64,000 nt of DNA from assembly GCA_050998805.1 (NCBI GenBank), contig JBPCPV010000025.1, positions 93,836 to 157,835 of the forward strand, written 5' to 3'. Each line of letters begins with the position of its first letter. The stretch's first letter is position 1. Under the pieces are notes generated by a model, which ran no database searches, was not told the DNA's origin, and saw nothing but the letters and a program-made list of their open reading frames with translations. Source of the DNA: JAICKM01 sp050998805 (lineage in GTDB: Bacteria > Chloroflexota > Chloroflexia > QHBQ01 > JAICKM01). The position numbers and the translations under genes were made by a program. This document shows positions 7,254 to 16,099 of this stretch, one piece after another.

Positions 7254-8884
7254 CGCCGTCTGCTCTCCCGGCGCAGGTCGGCAAGCACTGTATGGGCGGC
7301 GTTGCGGCCCGACGCACCGCAGACGCCTCCGCCTGGGTGGGTTCCCGCACCCGTCAGGTACAGCCCCGGAACCGGCGTTCGGTACTCCGAGAGTTCGGGC
7401 AACGGGCGGAAGGTGAACATCTGGTCGAGGCTCATGTCGAGGTGCATGATATTGCCGTGGACCATGCCGACGTTGCGCTCCAGGTCGAGCGGGGTCTGGA
7501 TGTATATTTGTCGCTCATGCACCGCATCGGGGAAGTTCGGCGCGTACTCTCCGAGGGTTGCGAGCAGCCGGTCGGCCTCCCGCTCCCGTATGCGGTCCCA
7601 CGCGGCTGCCCCGCCCTCGGCAAGCTCGTAGGGGTGATACTGCGCCCAGATGTAGAGCACATGCTTGCCGGGCGGGGCCAACGTCGGGTCGAGCGCGGAG
7701 GGCGTCATCACCACGAGCGCGGGGCGCGCAGCCGGTCGTCCCTCTGCTGCTTCGGCGTGAGCTTGCTCTAGGTAGGCGACCGACGGGCAGATCAGCTGCA
7801 TACCGGCGTGGACTTGTGTGCCGGGAGGCAGGGGCGCGCCCGATCCGTCGCGGAGGTACGCGCCGTAGTCCGGCAGGGCGGCGGCGGCGCAGCGGATCGT
7901 CATGCCGATGCCGTTGCCGGTCCGCAGCGCGGCCAGCTTTGGGCGCATCTCCGGCGGCAGGGCGTCCGGAGGCAGCAGGTCGAGCATCGTTGTCTGCACA
8001 TGCGCGTTCGATATGACGACCGGCGCTGAAAACCGCTCGCCGCTCTCCATCTCGACGCCCACCGCACGCCCACCGCGCAGCAGCACGCGGACCACGCCGT
8101 CACCGCCCCTGAACTCGCCGCCTGCGGCCAGCAGGCACGCGACAAGCGCCTCGGCAAGCCGACCGGAGCCGCCGACCGGCCGCGTCAGCCCGACCTTGTG
8201 ATAGATAGCCAGTGAGCCGAGGAGATCCCCGGTGCCGATCTCGGGCGGCGGCGGACCGCTCTGCGCGGCGAGCCAGGCGAGCGCGGCCTTCAGTTCAGGC
8301 GTCTCGAACGTCTCATCGAGCAGCCGCCCGTATGAGGTGATCGTCTTGCGGAGGAGTTCGAGACCGGCCATGCTCGGGTCCGAGCGCCCCGCCCTCATAT
8401 CGCGGATCGTGCTGCGGGCGATCTTTCCGGCGAGGTTGCCGGGCGTCGGCGGGGCGAGGAACGTCTCGAACACCGCCTTGTTGAAGTGCCACCACTTGCG
8501 GATGAAGCTCCGGTACGCTTCGGCATCGCGCTCAGACCAGGTGGCGATGGAGCGGCAAGTGGCATCGAGATCCTTCCAGAAAACCATCGAGCGACCACCG
8601 GGAAACGGCGCGAAGGCAAAAGGGTCGTGCCGCATATAGCGCAGGCCGAAGTCTGCCAGGTCAAGTTCGCGCAGCACCGGCGTCAGGTGGATCAGCAGAT
8701 GGAACGTGGAGCAGGTGTCGAGCCGGAAGCCGGGGAACAGCTCCTCGGTGTTGACCGCGCCGCCCGGCCTCACCCGCCTGTCGCAGACCAGCACCCGCCA
8801 CCCCGCACGCGCCAGATAGCAGGCGGCTATCAGCCCGTTGTGCCCGCCGCCGATCAGGACCGCGTCATACTCGCTCGCGTTCAA
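7250..8884 (-). CDS. FAD-dependent oxidoreductase, PYROXD2/CrtI-like (paralogue)
   Basis: 544 residues. The FAD motif IGGGHNGLIAACYLARAG and CDRRVRPGGAVNTEE are at the N-terminus; the C-terminal signature is GLYLTGAGTHPGGGVCGASG. It belongs to the same broad family as 3509-4936 but is longer. The helical insert (WWHFNKAVFETFLAPP) matches PYROXD2-type proteins. The reaction is unknown; a carotenoid or other hydrophobic substrate is possible. It overlaps mnmG by 20 bases upstream and the Mrr-like gene by 4 bases downstream, so it lies in a tight minus-strand operon. Confidence 0.87.
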   Translation of the reverse strand: MNASEYDAVLIGGGHNGLIAACYLARAGWRVLVCDRRVRPGGAVNTEELFPGFRLDTCSTFHLLIHLTPVLRELDLADFGLRYMRHDPFAFAPFPGGRSMVFWKDLDATCRSIATWSERDAEAYRSFIRKWWHFNKAVFETFLAPPTPGNLAGKIARSTIRDMRAGRSDPSMAGLELLRKTITSYGRLLDETFETPELKAALAWLAAQSGPPPPEIGTGDLLGSLAIYHKVGLTRPVGGSGRLAEALVACLLAAGGEFRGGDGVVRVLLRGGRAVGVEMESGERFSAPVVISNAHVQTTMLDLLPPDALPPEMRPKLAALRTGNGIGMTIRCAAAALPDYGAYLRDGSGAPLPPGTQVHAGMQLICPSVAYLEQAHAEAAEGRPAARPALVVMTPSALDPTLAPPGKHVLYIWAQYHPYELAEGGAAAWDRIREREADRLLATLGEYAPNFPDAVHERQIYIQTPLDLERNVGMVHGNIMHLDMSLDQMFTFRPLPELSEYRTPVPGLYLTGAGTHPGGGVCGASGRNAAHTVLADLRRESRRR

Positions 8885-10970
8885 GCGCCACCAGCAGCAC
8901 CGCGATGTCCGACGGGGTGATGCCGCCGATGCGGGCGGCTTGGCCGACGGTCGCGGGACGAAACTGCGCGAACTTCTGGCGCGCCTCGTTCCGCATCCCG
9001 CCGACGTCGGAGTAGTCGAAGCCCTCCGGCAGGCGGCGCTCCTCCACGCGCTGTAGGCGGCGGACCTCTGCCTCCTGCTTCTCGATGTAGGGGCCGTACT
9101 TCACGGCGACCGTCGCCTGCTCCGCCGCCTCCGGGTCGTCGGCGAGGCCGAGCGCGGTGAGCACGCGCCCGTCGCTCTCGGGGCGGCGCAGGTATTCTGC
9201 GAGGCTGACGCTGCGCTCAGGCGCATCGTGCCCGACTGCGGCAAGCGCGCCGGCCTCCGGCGAGGACGGGCCGACCCGCACCTCCTGCATCTGGCGCAGC
9301 AGTCCGGCGATCCTGTCCCGCTTCTCCTCCACAGCCTCGTAGCGGGCGCGATCTACCAGGCCGAGCCGATACGCGAGCGGCGTCAGCCGCAAATCGGCGT
9401 TGTCCGAGCGCAGCAGCAGCCGGTATTCGGCGCGCGAGGTGAAGAGGCGGTACGGCTCGGTCAGCACCTGGGTGGTCAGGTCGTCCACCATGACCCCGAT
9501 GTACGAATGGCTGCGTGGCAGCACCAGCAGCCCGCCCGCGTCGAGCGCGTCGCAGATGCCCCGCGTGATGTCGGCGTTCAGCTCGTCCTCCGGCCAGTCG
9601 GCGGGTGCGTAATTTTGAGTTTTGAGTTTTGAGTTATGAATTAGGGTTCCGCTCCTGATGGCGGCGTTGATCCCCGCCAGGAGGCCCTGCCCCGCCGCCT
9701 CCTCGTAGCCGGAGGTGCCGTTGATCTGCCCGGCAAGGAACAGCCCCGCGACACGCTTGGTTTCGAGCGCGGCGGTGATCTCGGTGCTCGGAACCGCGTC
9801 GTATTCGACCGCGTAGCCGACCCGCATGATCTCGGCGGCGCGCAGCGCGGGGATCGAGCGCAACATCTGCCACTGCACGTCTTCGGGCAGGCTGGTGTTC
9901 GCGCCCTGCACATAGACCTCATTCGTCTCCCAGCCCTCCGGCTCGAGGAATAGCTGGTGGCTCTGCTTGTGGGCGAAGCGCACGATCTTGTCCTCGATAG
10001 ACGGACAGTAGCGTGGGCCGACGCCTTCGATGCTGCCGTTGAACATCGGGGCGCGCCCGAGGTTGTCGCGGATCGCCTGGTGGGTCGCCTCGTTCGTATG
10101 CACCACGTAGCAGGGCAGTTGCGGACGCCAGGTGGTCGGCTCGGGGTTCGGGTAGGTCGCCAGCGCAGGGCGCAGCACCGGCTCGACGGGCGTGTGGCTG
10201 AAATGGAGCGGCGTCGGGCTGCCGAACTGGTACTCCACCAGCGACCAGTCTACCGTGCGGGCATCTATCCGTGGCGGGGTGCCGGTCTTTAGGCGCAGCA
10301 GGGGGAACTTCAACTCGCCGAGATGCTCCGCGAGGGCGACCGACGGTGCTTCTCCGGCCCGCCCTGCGCTCGCCGTCACCTCGCCCATGATGATCCGCCC
10401 GCGCAGGAACGTGCCGGTGGTCAGCACGACCGCCGGAGCGCGATAGATGCGCCCGGTGGCCGTGACGATGCCGGTGACGAGGAGGCGGCGCCGCGGGTTG
10501 GCGAGCGCGCCCTCGGCGGCTGCCTCGCTTGGGTCAAGCGTGGCCCCTAGCTCGGCGGCGTCGCCTCCCGCGAGCGGAGAGAGCAGGAGTTGGGCGGCGC
10601 TGCCCTGCTTTAGGTCGAGGTTCGGTGTCGTCTCGATCACGGTCTTCATGGCGAACTGGTAAATCTTCTTGTCGCACTGCGCCCGCAGCGCCTGCACGGC
10701 AGGCCCCTTGCTCGTGTTCAGCATACGGATCTGGAGGAAGCTGCGGTCGGTGTTGCGGCCCATCTCACCGCCGAGCGCGTCTATCTCGCGCACCACATGC
10801 CCCTTAGCCGGTCCCCCGATCGAGGGGTTGCACGGCATGAGCGCCGTGCTGTCGAGGTTGAGGGTCAGCAGCAGAGTGCGGCGGCCCATGCGCGCAGCCG
10901 CGAGCGCGGCCTCGCACCCCGCGTGCCCCGCCCCAACCACTATCACATCGTACTCGGCTTCGTTCATCAT
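8865..10970 (-). CDS. mnmG: tRNA uridine-5-carboxymethylaminomethyl modification enzyme MnmG (GidA)
   Basis: About 701 residues, roughly 70 longer than E. coli MnmG. With MnmE it installs the cmnm5 group on U34 of several tRNAs, using FAD and methylene-tetrahydrofolate. The FAD motif VGAGHAGCEAALAAARMG, the signature CNPSIGGPAKGHVVREIDALGG, GYEEAAGQGLLAGINAA and FTSRAEYRLLLRSDNADLRL are intact. Two insertions explain the length: one near residues 115-150, and one after GINAA where a heptamer repeat is translated (NSKLKTQNY, about 443-454). The start is ATG at 10970 or 10967. A -10 element 6 bases upstream suggests a leaderless message. mnmE is at 32938. Confidence 0.95.
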   Translation of the reverse strand: MMNEAEYDVIVVGAGHAGCEAALAAARMGRRTLLLTLNLDSTALMPCNPSIGGPAKGHVVREIDALGGEMGRNTDRSFLQIRMLNTSKGPAVQALRAQCDKKIYQFAMKTVIETTPNLDLKQGSAAQLLLSPLAGGDAAELGATLDPSEAAAEGALANPRRRLLVTGIVTATGRIYRAPAVVLTTGTFLRGRIIMGEVTASAGRAGEAPSVALAEHLGELKFPLLRLKTGTPPRIDARTVDWSLVEYQFGSPTPLHFSHTPVEPVLRPALATYPNPEPTTWRPQLPCYVVHTNEATHQAIRDNLGRAPMFNGSIEGVGPRYCPSIEDKIVRFAHKQSHQLFLEPEGWETNEVYVQGANTSLPEDVQWQMLRSIPALRAAEIMRVGYAVEYDAVPSTEITAALETKRVAGLFLAGQINGTSGYEEAAGQGLLAGINAAIRSGTLIHNSKLKTQNYAPADWPEDELNADITRGICDALDAGGLLVLPRSHSYIGVMVDDLTTQVLTEPYRLFTSRAEYRLLLRSDNADLRLTPLAYRLGLVDRARYEAVEEKRDRIAGLLRQMQEVRVGPSSPEAGALAAVGHDAPERSVSLAEYLRRPESDGRVLTALGLADDPEAAEQATVAVKYGPYIEKQEAEVRRLQRVEERRLPEGFDYSDVGGMRNEARQKFAQFRPATVGQAARIGGITPSDIAVLLVALERERV
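9611..9643. repeat. TTTTGAG heptamer tandem repeat inside mnmG
   Basis: Three exact TTTTGAG units (9613-9633) followed by the variant TTATGAA. The whole 33-base block is the exact reverse complement of 17282-17314. It is translated as part of MnmG. Confidence 0.85.
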
Positions 10971-10976
10971 GCTGGA

Positions 10977-10985
10977 ATTGTACCA
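10977..10985 (-). promoter_or_regulatory. Extended -10 element immediately before mnmG
   Basis: On the minus strand: TGGTACAAT, ending 6 bases before the ATG at 10970. Transcription starting 6-7 bases downstream would begin at the start codon. Confidence 0.5.
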
Positions 10986-11009
10986 CAACCGCGCTGCCCG
11001 GCAAAGCGG

Positions 11010-13004
11010 TCACGGCACCAGAAGCGCGCCCCAATCCGCGCCGACCTTGACCTGGATCTGCCCTGCCTGCACGGTGTATGGCGTGCCGTTGGTCAGCACG
11101 TCTTTCAACACCGCGCCATCCGGAAGCAGGCCATGCACGTCAAGGTCGAGCGTCTGGTCCGCCGTGCCGAGGTTCATGGCGACGACCGCCGTGGACCTGT
11201 CGTCGTGCCGCGCATAGGCGTACAAGCGGCTGTCGTCGTGGACAAGCAGGCGAGTCGTCGCCCCGGTGCGGAGGGCGGAGACCGCGTGCCGCGTCCGGGA
11301 GATCGCGCGGTAGAACGCGATCAGCGACTGGTCCTCGCTGCCCCAGGGGTATGTCCGTCGGTCGTCGGGGTCGCGCCCACCGGCCAGACCTGCCTCGTCG
11401 CCGTAGTAGACCGTCGGTGCACCCTCGCTCGTGAACTGCAATAGCGCCATCAACCGCAAGCGGTTCTTGTCGCCGCCAATGATCGTCAGCGCCCGCTCGG
11501 TGTCGTGGGAACCGATCAGGTTCATCGAAGAGATCACCGCGTTCGGCGGATAGTCTTCGCGCTCCGACGCCAGCAGGTTGTCGAGTTCTGTGGCCGAGGT
11601 GTCGGGGTTCGGCTTGAAGAAGCCCCAGGCCGCGTCCCGGAAGCGGTAGTTCATCACCCCGTCCCACTCGTCGCCGGAGAGCCAGCCGGTCGCGTTGTGC
11701 CAGTACTCTCCGATGATCGGTGTGTCGGGGAAGGCCCCACGCACGCTCTTACGGAAGTCGCTCCAGAAGGCGTCCGATTTGAGGTCCGCCGCGTCGAGCC
11801 GCCAGCCTGCCGCGCCTCCCCGCAGCCAACGTTGCGCGATAGAGTCCGGCTTGCGGAAGATGAAGTCGCGCACCGCATTGTTTTCCTGTAGCGTCGGCAG
11901 TGAGGCGTAGTTGCTGAAGTCGAAGTACTCGGTCGGCCAATCGCCGAAACGGTACCAGTTGAAATACGGCGAGGATTTCGACTCGAACGCGCCGTCGGTC
12001 GGGTAGTGGTGGTAGCGGTCGAAGTAGAGGCTGTCTGAGCCGGTGTGATTGAACACCCCGTCGAGGATCAGGTGCATACCCCGCTTCTTCATCTCGGCCG
12101 TGAGCATGTCGAAGGTCTGCTGCGTGCCGAACCAGGGCGCGACCTTCGTGTAGTCGCGTGTGTCATAGCCGTGATTCGATGCGGCGTCAAAGATCGGGTT
12201 CAGGTAGATCACGGTCACGCCCAGGCTTTGCAGGTAATCCAACTTGTCGATCACACCTTGCAAGTCCCCGCCGTAGAACTCTGAGTTGCCCTTCGGCAGG
12301 TCGCCCCATGCGTTGACTGTGCTGGTGCCGTCGTAGATCGGCTGTCCGGCCGGCCGGTCGTTCTGTGGGTCGCCGTTCTTGAACCGATCCGGGAAGATCT
12401 GGTAGATCACCGCGTCCTGCATCCAGGCCGGGATGGTCCAGTTGGGGTCGTAGGTGTTGATCGAGTAATCGGCGTTATTCGACGTGTCGCTCGCCTGGCC
12501 GAGGCCACCATCGTGGGCCGTGTCGTCTTGGTAGACCGCCTTCGTGTTGCCGTCCTGTGCCAGGAACCGATACCAGACGACATCCGGCGTCGTCGGCATC
12601 TTGACCGTGGCCTCCCAATAATCGCCATCCGGCCCCTGCCGCTCCAGCGCCATCGGCTGGATACTCTCGCTCGACGCCCGGCTGTCCCAGACGCGCACGG
12701 CTGCCGAAGTCAGGTCGCCCGGCGCGGACTTCAGCCTCAGCACCACAGACGTGCCCGCAGCCACCGCCCCACCCGGAGAGCGATACTCCGGGTCGCGGCT
12801 GTTGTGGTAGAGGCCCTCCATATCTATCTTGCCGTCACCCGCCCCCGGCGGTGTGCCGAGCACCGGAGCCGCCGTCGGCCCGCCCGGTCCCGCCGTCTGC
12901 GTCGGCCCCGGCGTGAGGGTGTCGCACCCCAGCAGCAACAAGACGGCGATCAGGCTTATCCAAACGCCAAATGCAGAACACAGTAGTGTCCGCCCCATAG
13001 CCAA
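11010..13004 (-). CDS. GH13 alpha-amylase-family lipoprotein (neopullulanase/maltogenic amylase-like)
   Basis: 664 residues. A lipoprotein signal peptide with lipobox LLLLGC (Cys27) is followed by a Pro/Thr-rich linker and a carbohydrate-binding N-domain (about 60-190). The (beta/alpha)8 barrel begins at AVIYQIFPDRFKNGDP (about 198). GH13 regions are present: DGVFNHTG (about 315-322), GWRLDAADL with nucleophile Asp404, IIGEYWHN with acid/base Glu433, and the GSHDTER region with the third Asp. All catalytic residues are intact, so it should hydrolyse alpha-1,4 glucans outside the cell. It sits 5 bases upstream-to-downstream from the DinB-like gene in one minus-strand run. Confidence 0.93.
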   Translation of the reverse strand: MAMGRTLLCSAFGVWISLIAVLLLLGCDTLTPGPTQTAGPGGPTAAPVLGTPPGAGDGKIDMEGLYHNSRDPEYRSPGGAVAAGTSVVLRLKSAPGDLTSAAVRVWDSRASSESIQPMALERQGPDGDYWEATVKMPTTPDVVWYRFLAQDGNTKAVYQDDTAHDGGLGQASDTSNNADYSINTYDPNWTIPAWMQDAVIYQIFPDRFKNGDPQNDRPAGQPIYDGTSTVNAWGDLPKGNSEFYGGDLQGVIDKLDYLQSLGVTVIYLNPIFDAASNHGYDTRDYTKVAPWFGTQQTFDMLTAEMKKRGMHLILDGVFNHTGSDSLYFDRYHHYPTDGAFESKSSPYFNWYRFGDWPTEYFDFSNYASLPTLQENNAVRDFIFRKPDSIAQRWLRGGAAGWRLDAADLKSDAFWSDFRKSVRGAFPDTPIIGEYWHNATGWLSGDEWDGVMNYRFRDAAWGFFKPNPDTSATELDNLLASEREDYPPNAVISSMNLIGSHDTERALTIIGGDKNRLRLMALLQFTSEGAPTVYYGDEAGLAGGRDPDDRRTYPWGSEDQSLIAFYRAISRTRHAVSALRTGATTRLLVHDDSRLYAYARHDDRSTAVVAMNLGTADQTLDLDVHGLLPDGAVLKDVLTNGTPYTVQAGQIQVKVGADWGALLVP

Positions 13005-13009
13005 AACCT

Positions 13010-13552
13010 CTATGCTCCTTCGGCCGGCTCTCCTAATTCATGTAGTTCCCCCATCTCGCGCATATACTTCCAGCCGGTCATGGCGGGCGGCTCAATACCC
13101 AGTTGGGTAATGATGGCTGAGATTTGCGTCCGGTGCTCGGTCGAGTGGTTGAGTACCTGGACCATGAAACTGGCGAGCGGGTATTCGAAAATCGGCTCCT
13201 GCGGGCGCACCACCCGGACGATGGTGTCCGCCCGCGCAGATAGTGCCAACTGGAGCAGCTCATCGCCCGCCCAACGCACGGCATCCTTCAGCACCGCGAA
13301 TCCCAGAAACCGGTCCTCCGGGGGTGGCACCGCCGGCAACTTGTCGTTGACTAGATTCACGTAGTCCACTTCGCTGTGGACAATATGCACCAACGTAGCG
13401 CGGATCGAACCAAAGCAGCCAATCGCCGTGGCGTCGAGTTGCTCCTCGTTCAACCCCGCGCAGAAGTCCAGCAGCTTCAGGTTGGCCCAGGTGTTGTGCC
13501 CGAACAACTTGGTCAGCACGCTGGTATCGCCGCGCTCATTTTCCAGCATCAT
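13010..13552 (-). CDS. DinB/YfiT-family putative metalloenzyme
   Basis: 180 residues. A four-helix DinB fold is suggested by LTKLFGHNTWANLKLLDFCAGL at the start, LVHIVHSEVDYVNLV in the middle and VLNHSTEHRTQISAII near the end. The His residues in these three segments are the usual metal ligands. Relatives include bacillithiol or mycothiol transferases and many uncharacterised proteins. The start is placed at ATG 13552, with GGAGGG just before it. The longer open frame only adds residues encoded by a heptamer repeat. Confidence 0.85.
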   Translation of the reverse strand: MMLENERGDTSVLTKLFGHNTWANLKLLDFCAGLNEEQLDATAIGCFGSIRATLVHIVHSEVDYVNLVNDKLPAVPPPEDRFLGFAVLKDAVRWAGDELLQLALSARADTIVRVVRPQEPIFEYPLASFMVQVLNHSTEHRTQISAIITQLGIEPPAMTGWKYMREMGELHELGEPAEGA

Positions 13553-13565
13553 CGCCCTCCATCGC

Positions 13566-13591
13566 TTACGCACTACGCACTACGCACTACG
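13566..13591. repeat. ACTACGC heptamer tandem repeat
   Basis: About three and a half units of ACTACGC in the 34-base gap between the DinB-like gene and the amidase gene, reaching into the amidase stop codon. Confidence 0.75.
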
Positions 13592-16085
13592 GTTTTAGCG
13601 TCAGCGTCGCCTCCCCCTCCGAGCCGATCTGCGCGTCCGACCAGGGGGGGGTGCGGTAGTTGCCGTGCAGCCAGTCGTTCACCTGGTCGCCCCAGTGAGA
13701 CGAGCCGGGCTGCCCCGACTCGCCGGGGCTGAAAATAAGCTGGGTCTTCGTCCAGTCTCCGGTGTCCATGATCTGGCGCATCGAGGGGTGGCCCGTCTGC
13801 ACGTAGAGGTACGAGCCGGGTGATGCCTCGGTGAAGGTGCCGACGTTGACGGTATAGCCGTCGCCGCCTGCCGGGTATGGCCCCAGGTTAAACAGCAGGT
13901 CGAGCGGCTGCACCGCGCCGAGCGTGTGGTTGAAGACTATCTCGTGCTGCGCGCCCCAGGTCCATTTGCTCATGTCGGCACCCTGGTGCGCCGAGATCGC
14001 GGCGACCGCCTCTCCGAGCGCTTTGAGCAGTATGTCGTCGCGCGTCTCCTTCTTCGGGGTGGTCACATCGTTCCACCAGGCGTTCTGCGGATCGTTCACG
14101 ATCTTGTCGAGGAGCATCGCCGCCGCCGTGGCGTCCGAGGCGAAGTACTCTTCGGTGAGGTTGCCGCCGAGGTCGTCCGCGAAGGTGTCGGTGAGTATCT
14201 GCTGGTAGGTTGTCTCATAGATAGCTGCGGTTTCGCTGTCCGAGGCGATGTTCGCGTCCCAGTTCTTGAATAAATTAGCCGCAGCCTGGGTGTCCGCGTC
14301 ACTGCTGGTCAGCGCGGCGAGATGGGGGGCTATGTCTGCTGCGAGCACACTGTGCTGGTCAAGCTGGATGGCCTTCATGTCGTCCACGCTCAGCTTCTGC
14401 TTCTGGCCGAGCATCTGCGTGATACGCTCGGCCCGGAACCAGGGGAACCACCACGCCGTAGCCTGGGGCGCGGAGCCGGGCGGGGTGACGCGGTTGTTCG
14501 CGGTCACGATGTAGTGTTCGGGTGGGTTGTAGACGCGGGGCAGCTGCTCATAGGGCACGAAGCCCGCCCAGTCGTTCTCTCCGCTCGCCCCGTCCACTGG
14601 GGCGAGGCCGTTCGACTTCGGGCGGATCGGCCAGCGCCCGGTGGCCTGGTAGCCGATGTTGCCCTTCGTGTCCGCGTAGACGAAGTTCTGGCCCGGTACG
14701 TCCCAGGTCGAGAGCGCGGCGTGGAACTGGTCCCAGTTCGCCGCGCGGTCCAGCTTGATCACAGCAGGCAGCAACCCACCCGGTTGGAGCGCAGTCCATT
14801 CGAGGGCAGACGGCTTGCTGAGGTTGGAGAAGATCGCCGGATCGAGTATCGGGCCGTGGAGCGTGCTCTGCACCGTCAGTGAGACGCCCACCTCGCCTTT
14901 GATCGGGATCGTTTCGGTGATCACGTCGAGCGGCTGCCACTTGCCTTTGTACATGTATTGGCCGGGGTGCGCCGCCGGGTCGAGCGTCTCCACAAAGAGG
15001 TCTTCGGTGTCGGGGCCGAGGTTGGTCACGCCCCAGGCGATGTCTTTGTTGTGGCCCAAGATAATGCCCGGCGCGCCCGCGAAGGTCACCCCCTCGGCGT
15101 CCATGCTGCCGTCCGTCGCCCGCAGTTGCATAGCATACCAGATCGACGGGTTCTGCACGCGCAGGTGCGGGTCATTGGCGAGCAACGCGTGCCCATCGGC
15201 TGATTTGGTGCCGTCTACGACCCAGTTGTTGCTGCCTATACCGCCCGCCGCATGGTCGGTTCCGAAGATGCCGCTCAGGATCGGCAGCGACGGGCCGTGC
15301 CCCTGCGGGTTACCCGGCAGCGCCGACGGCTGGGTAATCGTCGCCTTGCCGTCGGGGTAGGCAGGCAGCAGCTGCGCGGCTCGGTCAAGGCCGAGCTTCG
15401 CCTGCAAGTCGGCCATGGTCGTCTCTGTGTCTATGTTCTCGCTCAGATCCCACGACATGACCTTGCCGAACGTCACGGTGTCGAGCGGCGTCCAATGCTC
15501 CGGCTTGTAGTTCAGGATGGAGAATTCAATCGGGAGGGAGCCTTGGTGGCTGTCCAAAAATGCGTTTATGCCGTCGGCATAGTCCTGTAGCACCGCCTTG
15601 TAGTCTGCTGGCAGCGCGTCGAGTTCCTTTTGGGCCGCCCGCCGCCAGCCCACCGTCCGCACGAAGCGGTCTGTGTCGAGCGGGGTGGGGCCAAGCACCT
15701 CGGAGAGGCGGCCCGCACCGACCCTCCGGTAGAAGTCCATCTGCCAGAGCCGGTCCTGCGCGACCACATAGCCCTGGGCACGGAACAGGTCCGCGCTGTT
15801 CGCCGCAGTGATGTGCGGCATCCCGGTCTTGTCGCGCACAATCGTCACCGGGGCCGAGAGGCCGGGCAGCGTCACCGCACCGTTGACCGTCGGCAGCGGG
15901 CTGTGTATCAGGTAGTAGCCGAAAGCCACCCCCGCCGCGACCAACACGAGCACCACGACGATCACTCCGAGCAGGATCTTCACGCCTCGGCCCCGCTTCC
16001 TACGCCCCGGCACGGCCTCCATGACTTCCGGCACCCCGTTCGGCGAAACATACCCCTTCGACTTCGGTTGCTGCGTCTTCGGCAT
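13587..16085 (-). CDS. Penicillin amidase-family (S45) Ntn-hydrolase, membrane-anchored
   Basis: 832 residues. A basic N-terminus (RRKRGRGVK) precedes one membrane helix at about 36-58, so the enzyme faces outside. The A-chain has VRDKTGMPHITAANSADLFRAQGYVVAQDRLWQMDFYRR. Autocleavage should occur before Ser285 in GGIGSNNWVV, which becomes the nucleophile of the B-chain. LLANDPHL and the catalytic-site TANNRVTPPG follow. The family hydrolyses acyl amides such as penicillins or acyl-homoserine lactones; the true substrate is unknown. An RBS-like GAGAGGA precedes the ATG. It lies 14 bases after the antirepressor-like gene. Confidence 0.93.
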   Translation of the reverse strand: MPKTQQPKSKGYVSPNGVPEVMEAVPGRRKRGRGVKILLGVIVVVLVLVAAGVAFGYYLIHSPLPTVNGAVTLPGLSAPVTIVRDKTGMPHITAANSADLFRAQGYVVAQDRLWQMDFYRRVGAGRLSEVLGPTPLDTDRFVRTVGWRRAAQKELDALPADYKAVLQDYADGINAFLDSHQGSLPIEFSILNYKPEHWTPLDTVTFGKVMSWDLSENIDTETTMADLQAKLGLDRAAQLLPAYPDGKATITQPSALPGNPQGHGPSLPILSGIFGTDHAAGGIGSNNWVVDGTKSADGHALLANDPHLRVQNPSIWYAMQLRATDGSMDAEGVTFAGAPGIILGHNKDIAWGVTNLGPDTEDLFVETLDPAAHPGQYMYKGKWQPLDVITETIPIKGEVGVSLTVQSTLHGPILDPAIFSNLSKPSALEWTALQPGGLLPAVIKLDRAANWDQFHAALSTWDVPGQNFVYADTKGNIGYQATGRWPIRPKSNGLAPVDGASGENDWAGFVPYEQLPRVYNPPEHYIVTANNRVTPPGSAPQATAWWFPWFRAERITQMLGQKQKLSVDDMKAIQLDQHSVLAADIAPHLAALTSSDADTQAAANLFKNWDANIASDSETAAIYETTYQQILTDTFADDLGGNLTEEYFASDATAAAMLLDKIVNDPQNAWWNDVTTPKKETRDDILLKALGEAVAAISAHQGADMSKWTWGAQHEIVFNHTLGAVQPLDLLFNLGPYPAGGDGYTVNVGTFTEASPGSYLYVQTGHPSMRQIMDTGDWTKTQLIFSPGESGQPGSSHWGDQVNDWLHGNYRTPPWSDAQIGSEGEATLTLKP

Positions 16086-16099
16086 TATATTGTCCTCTC

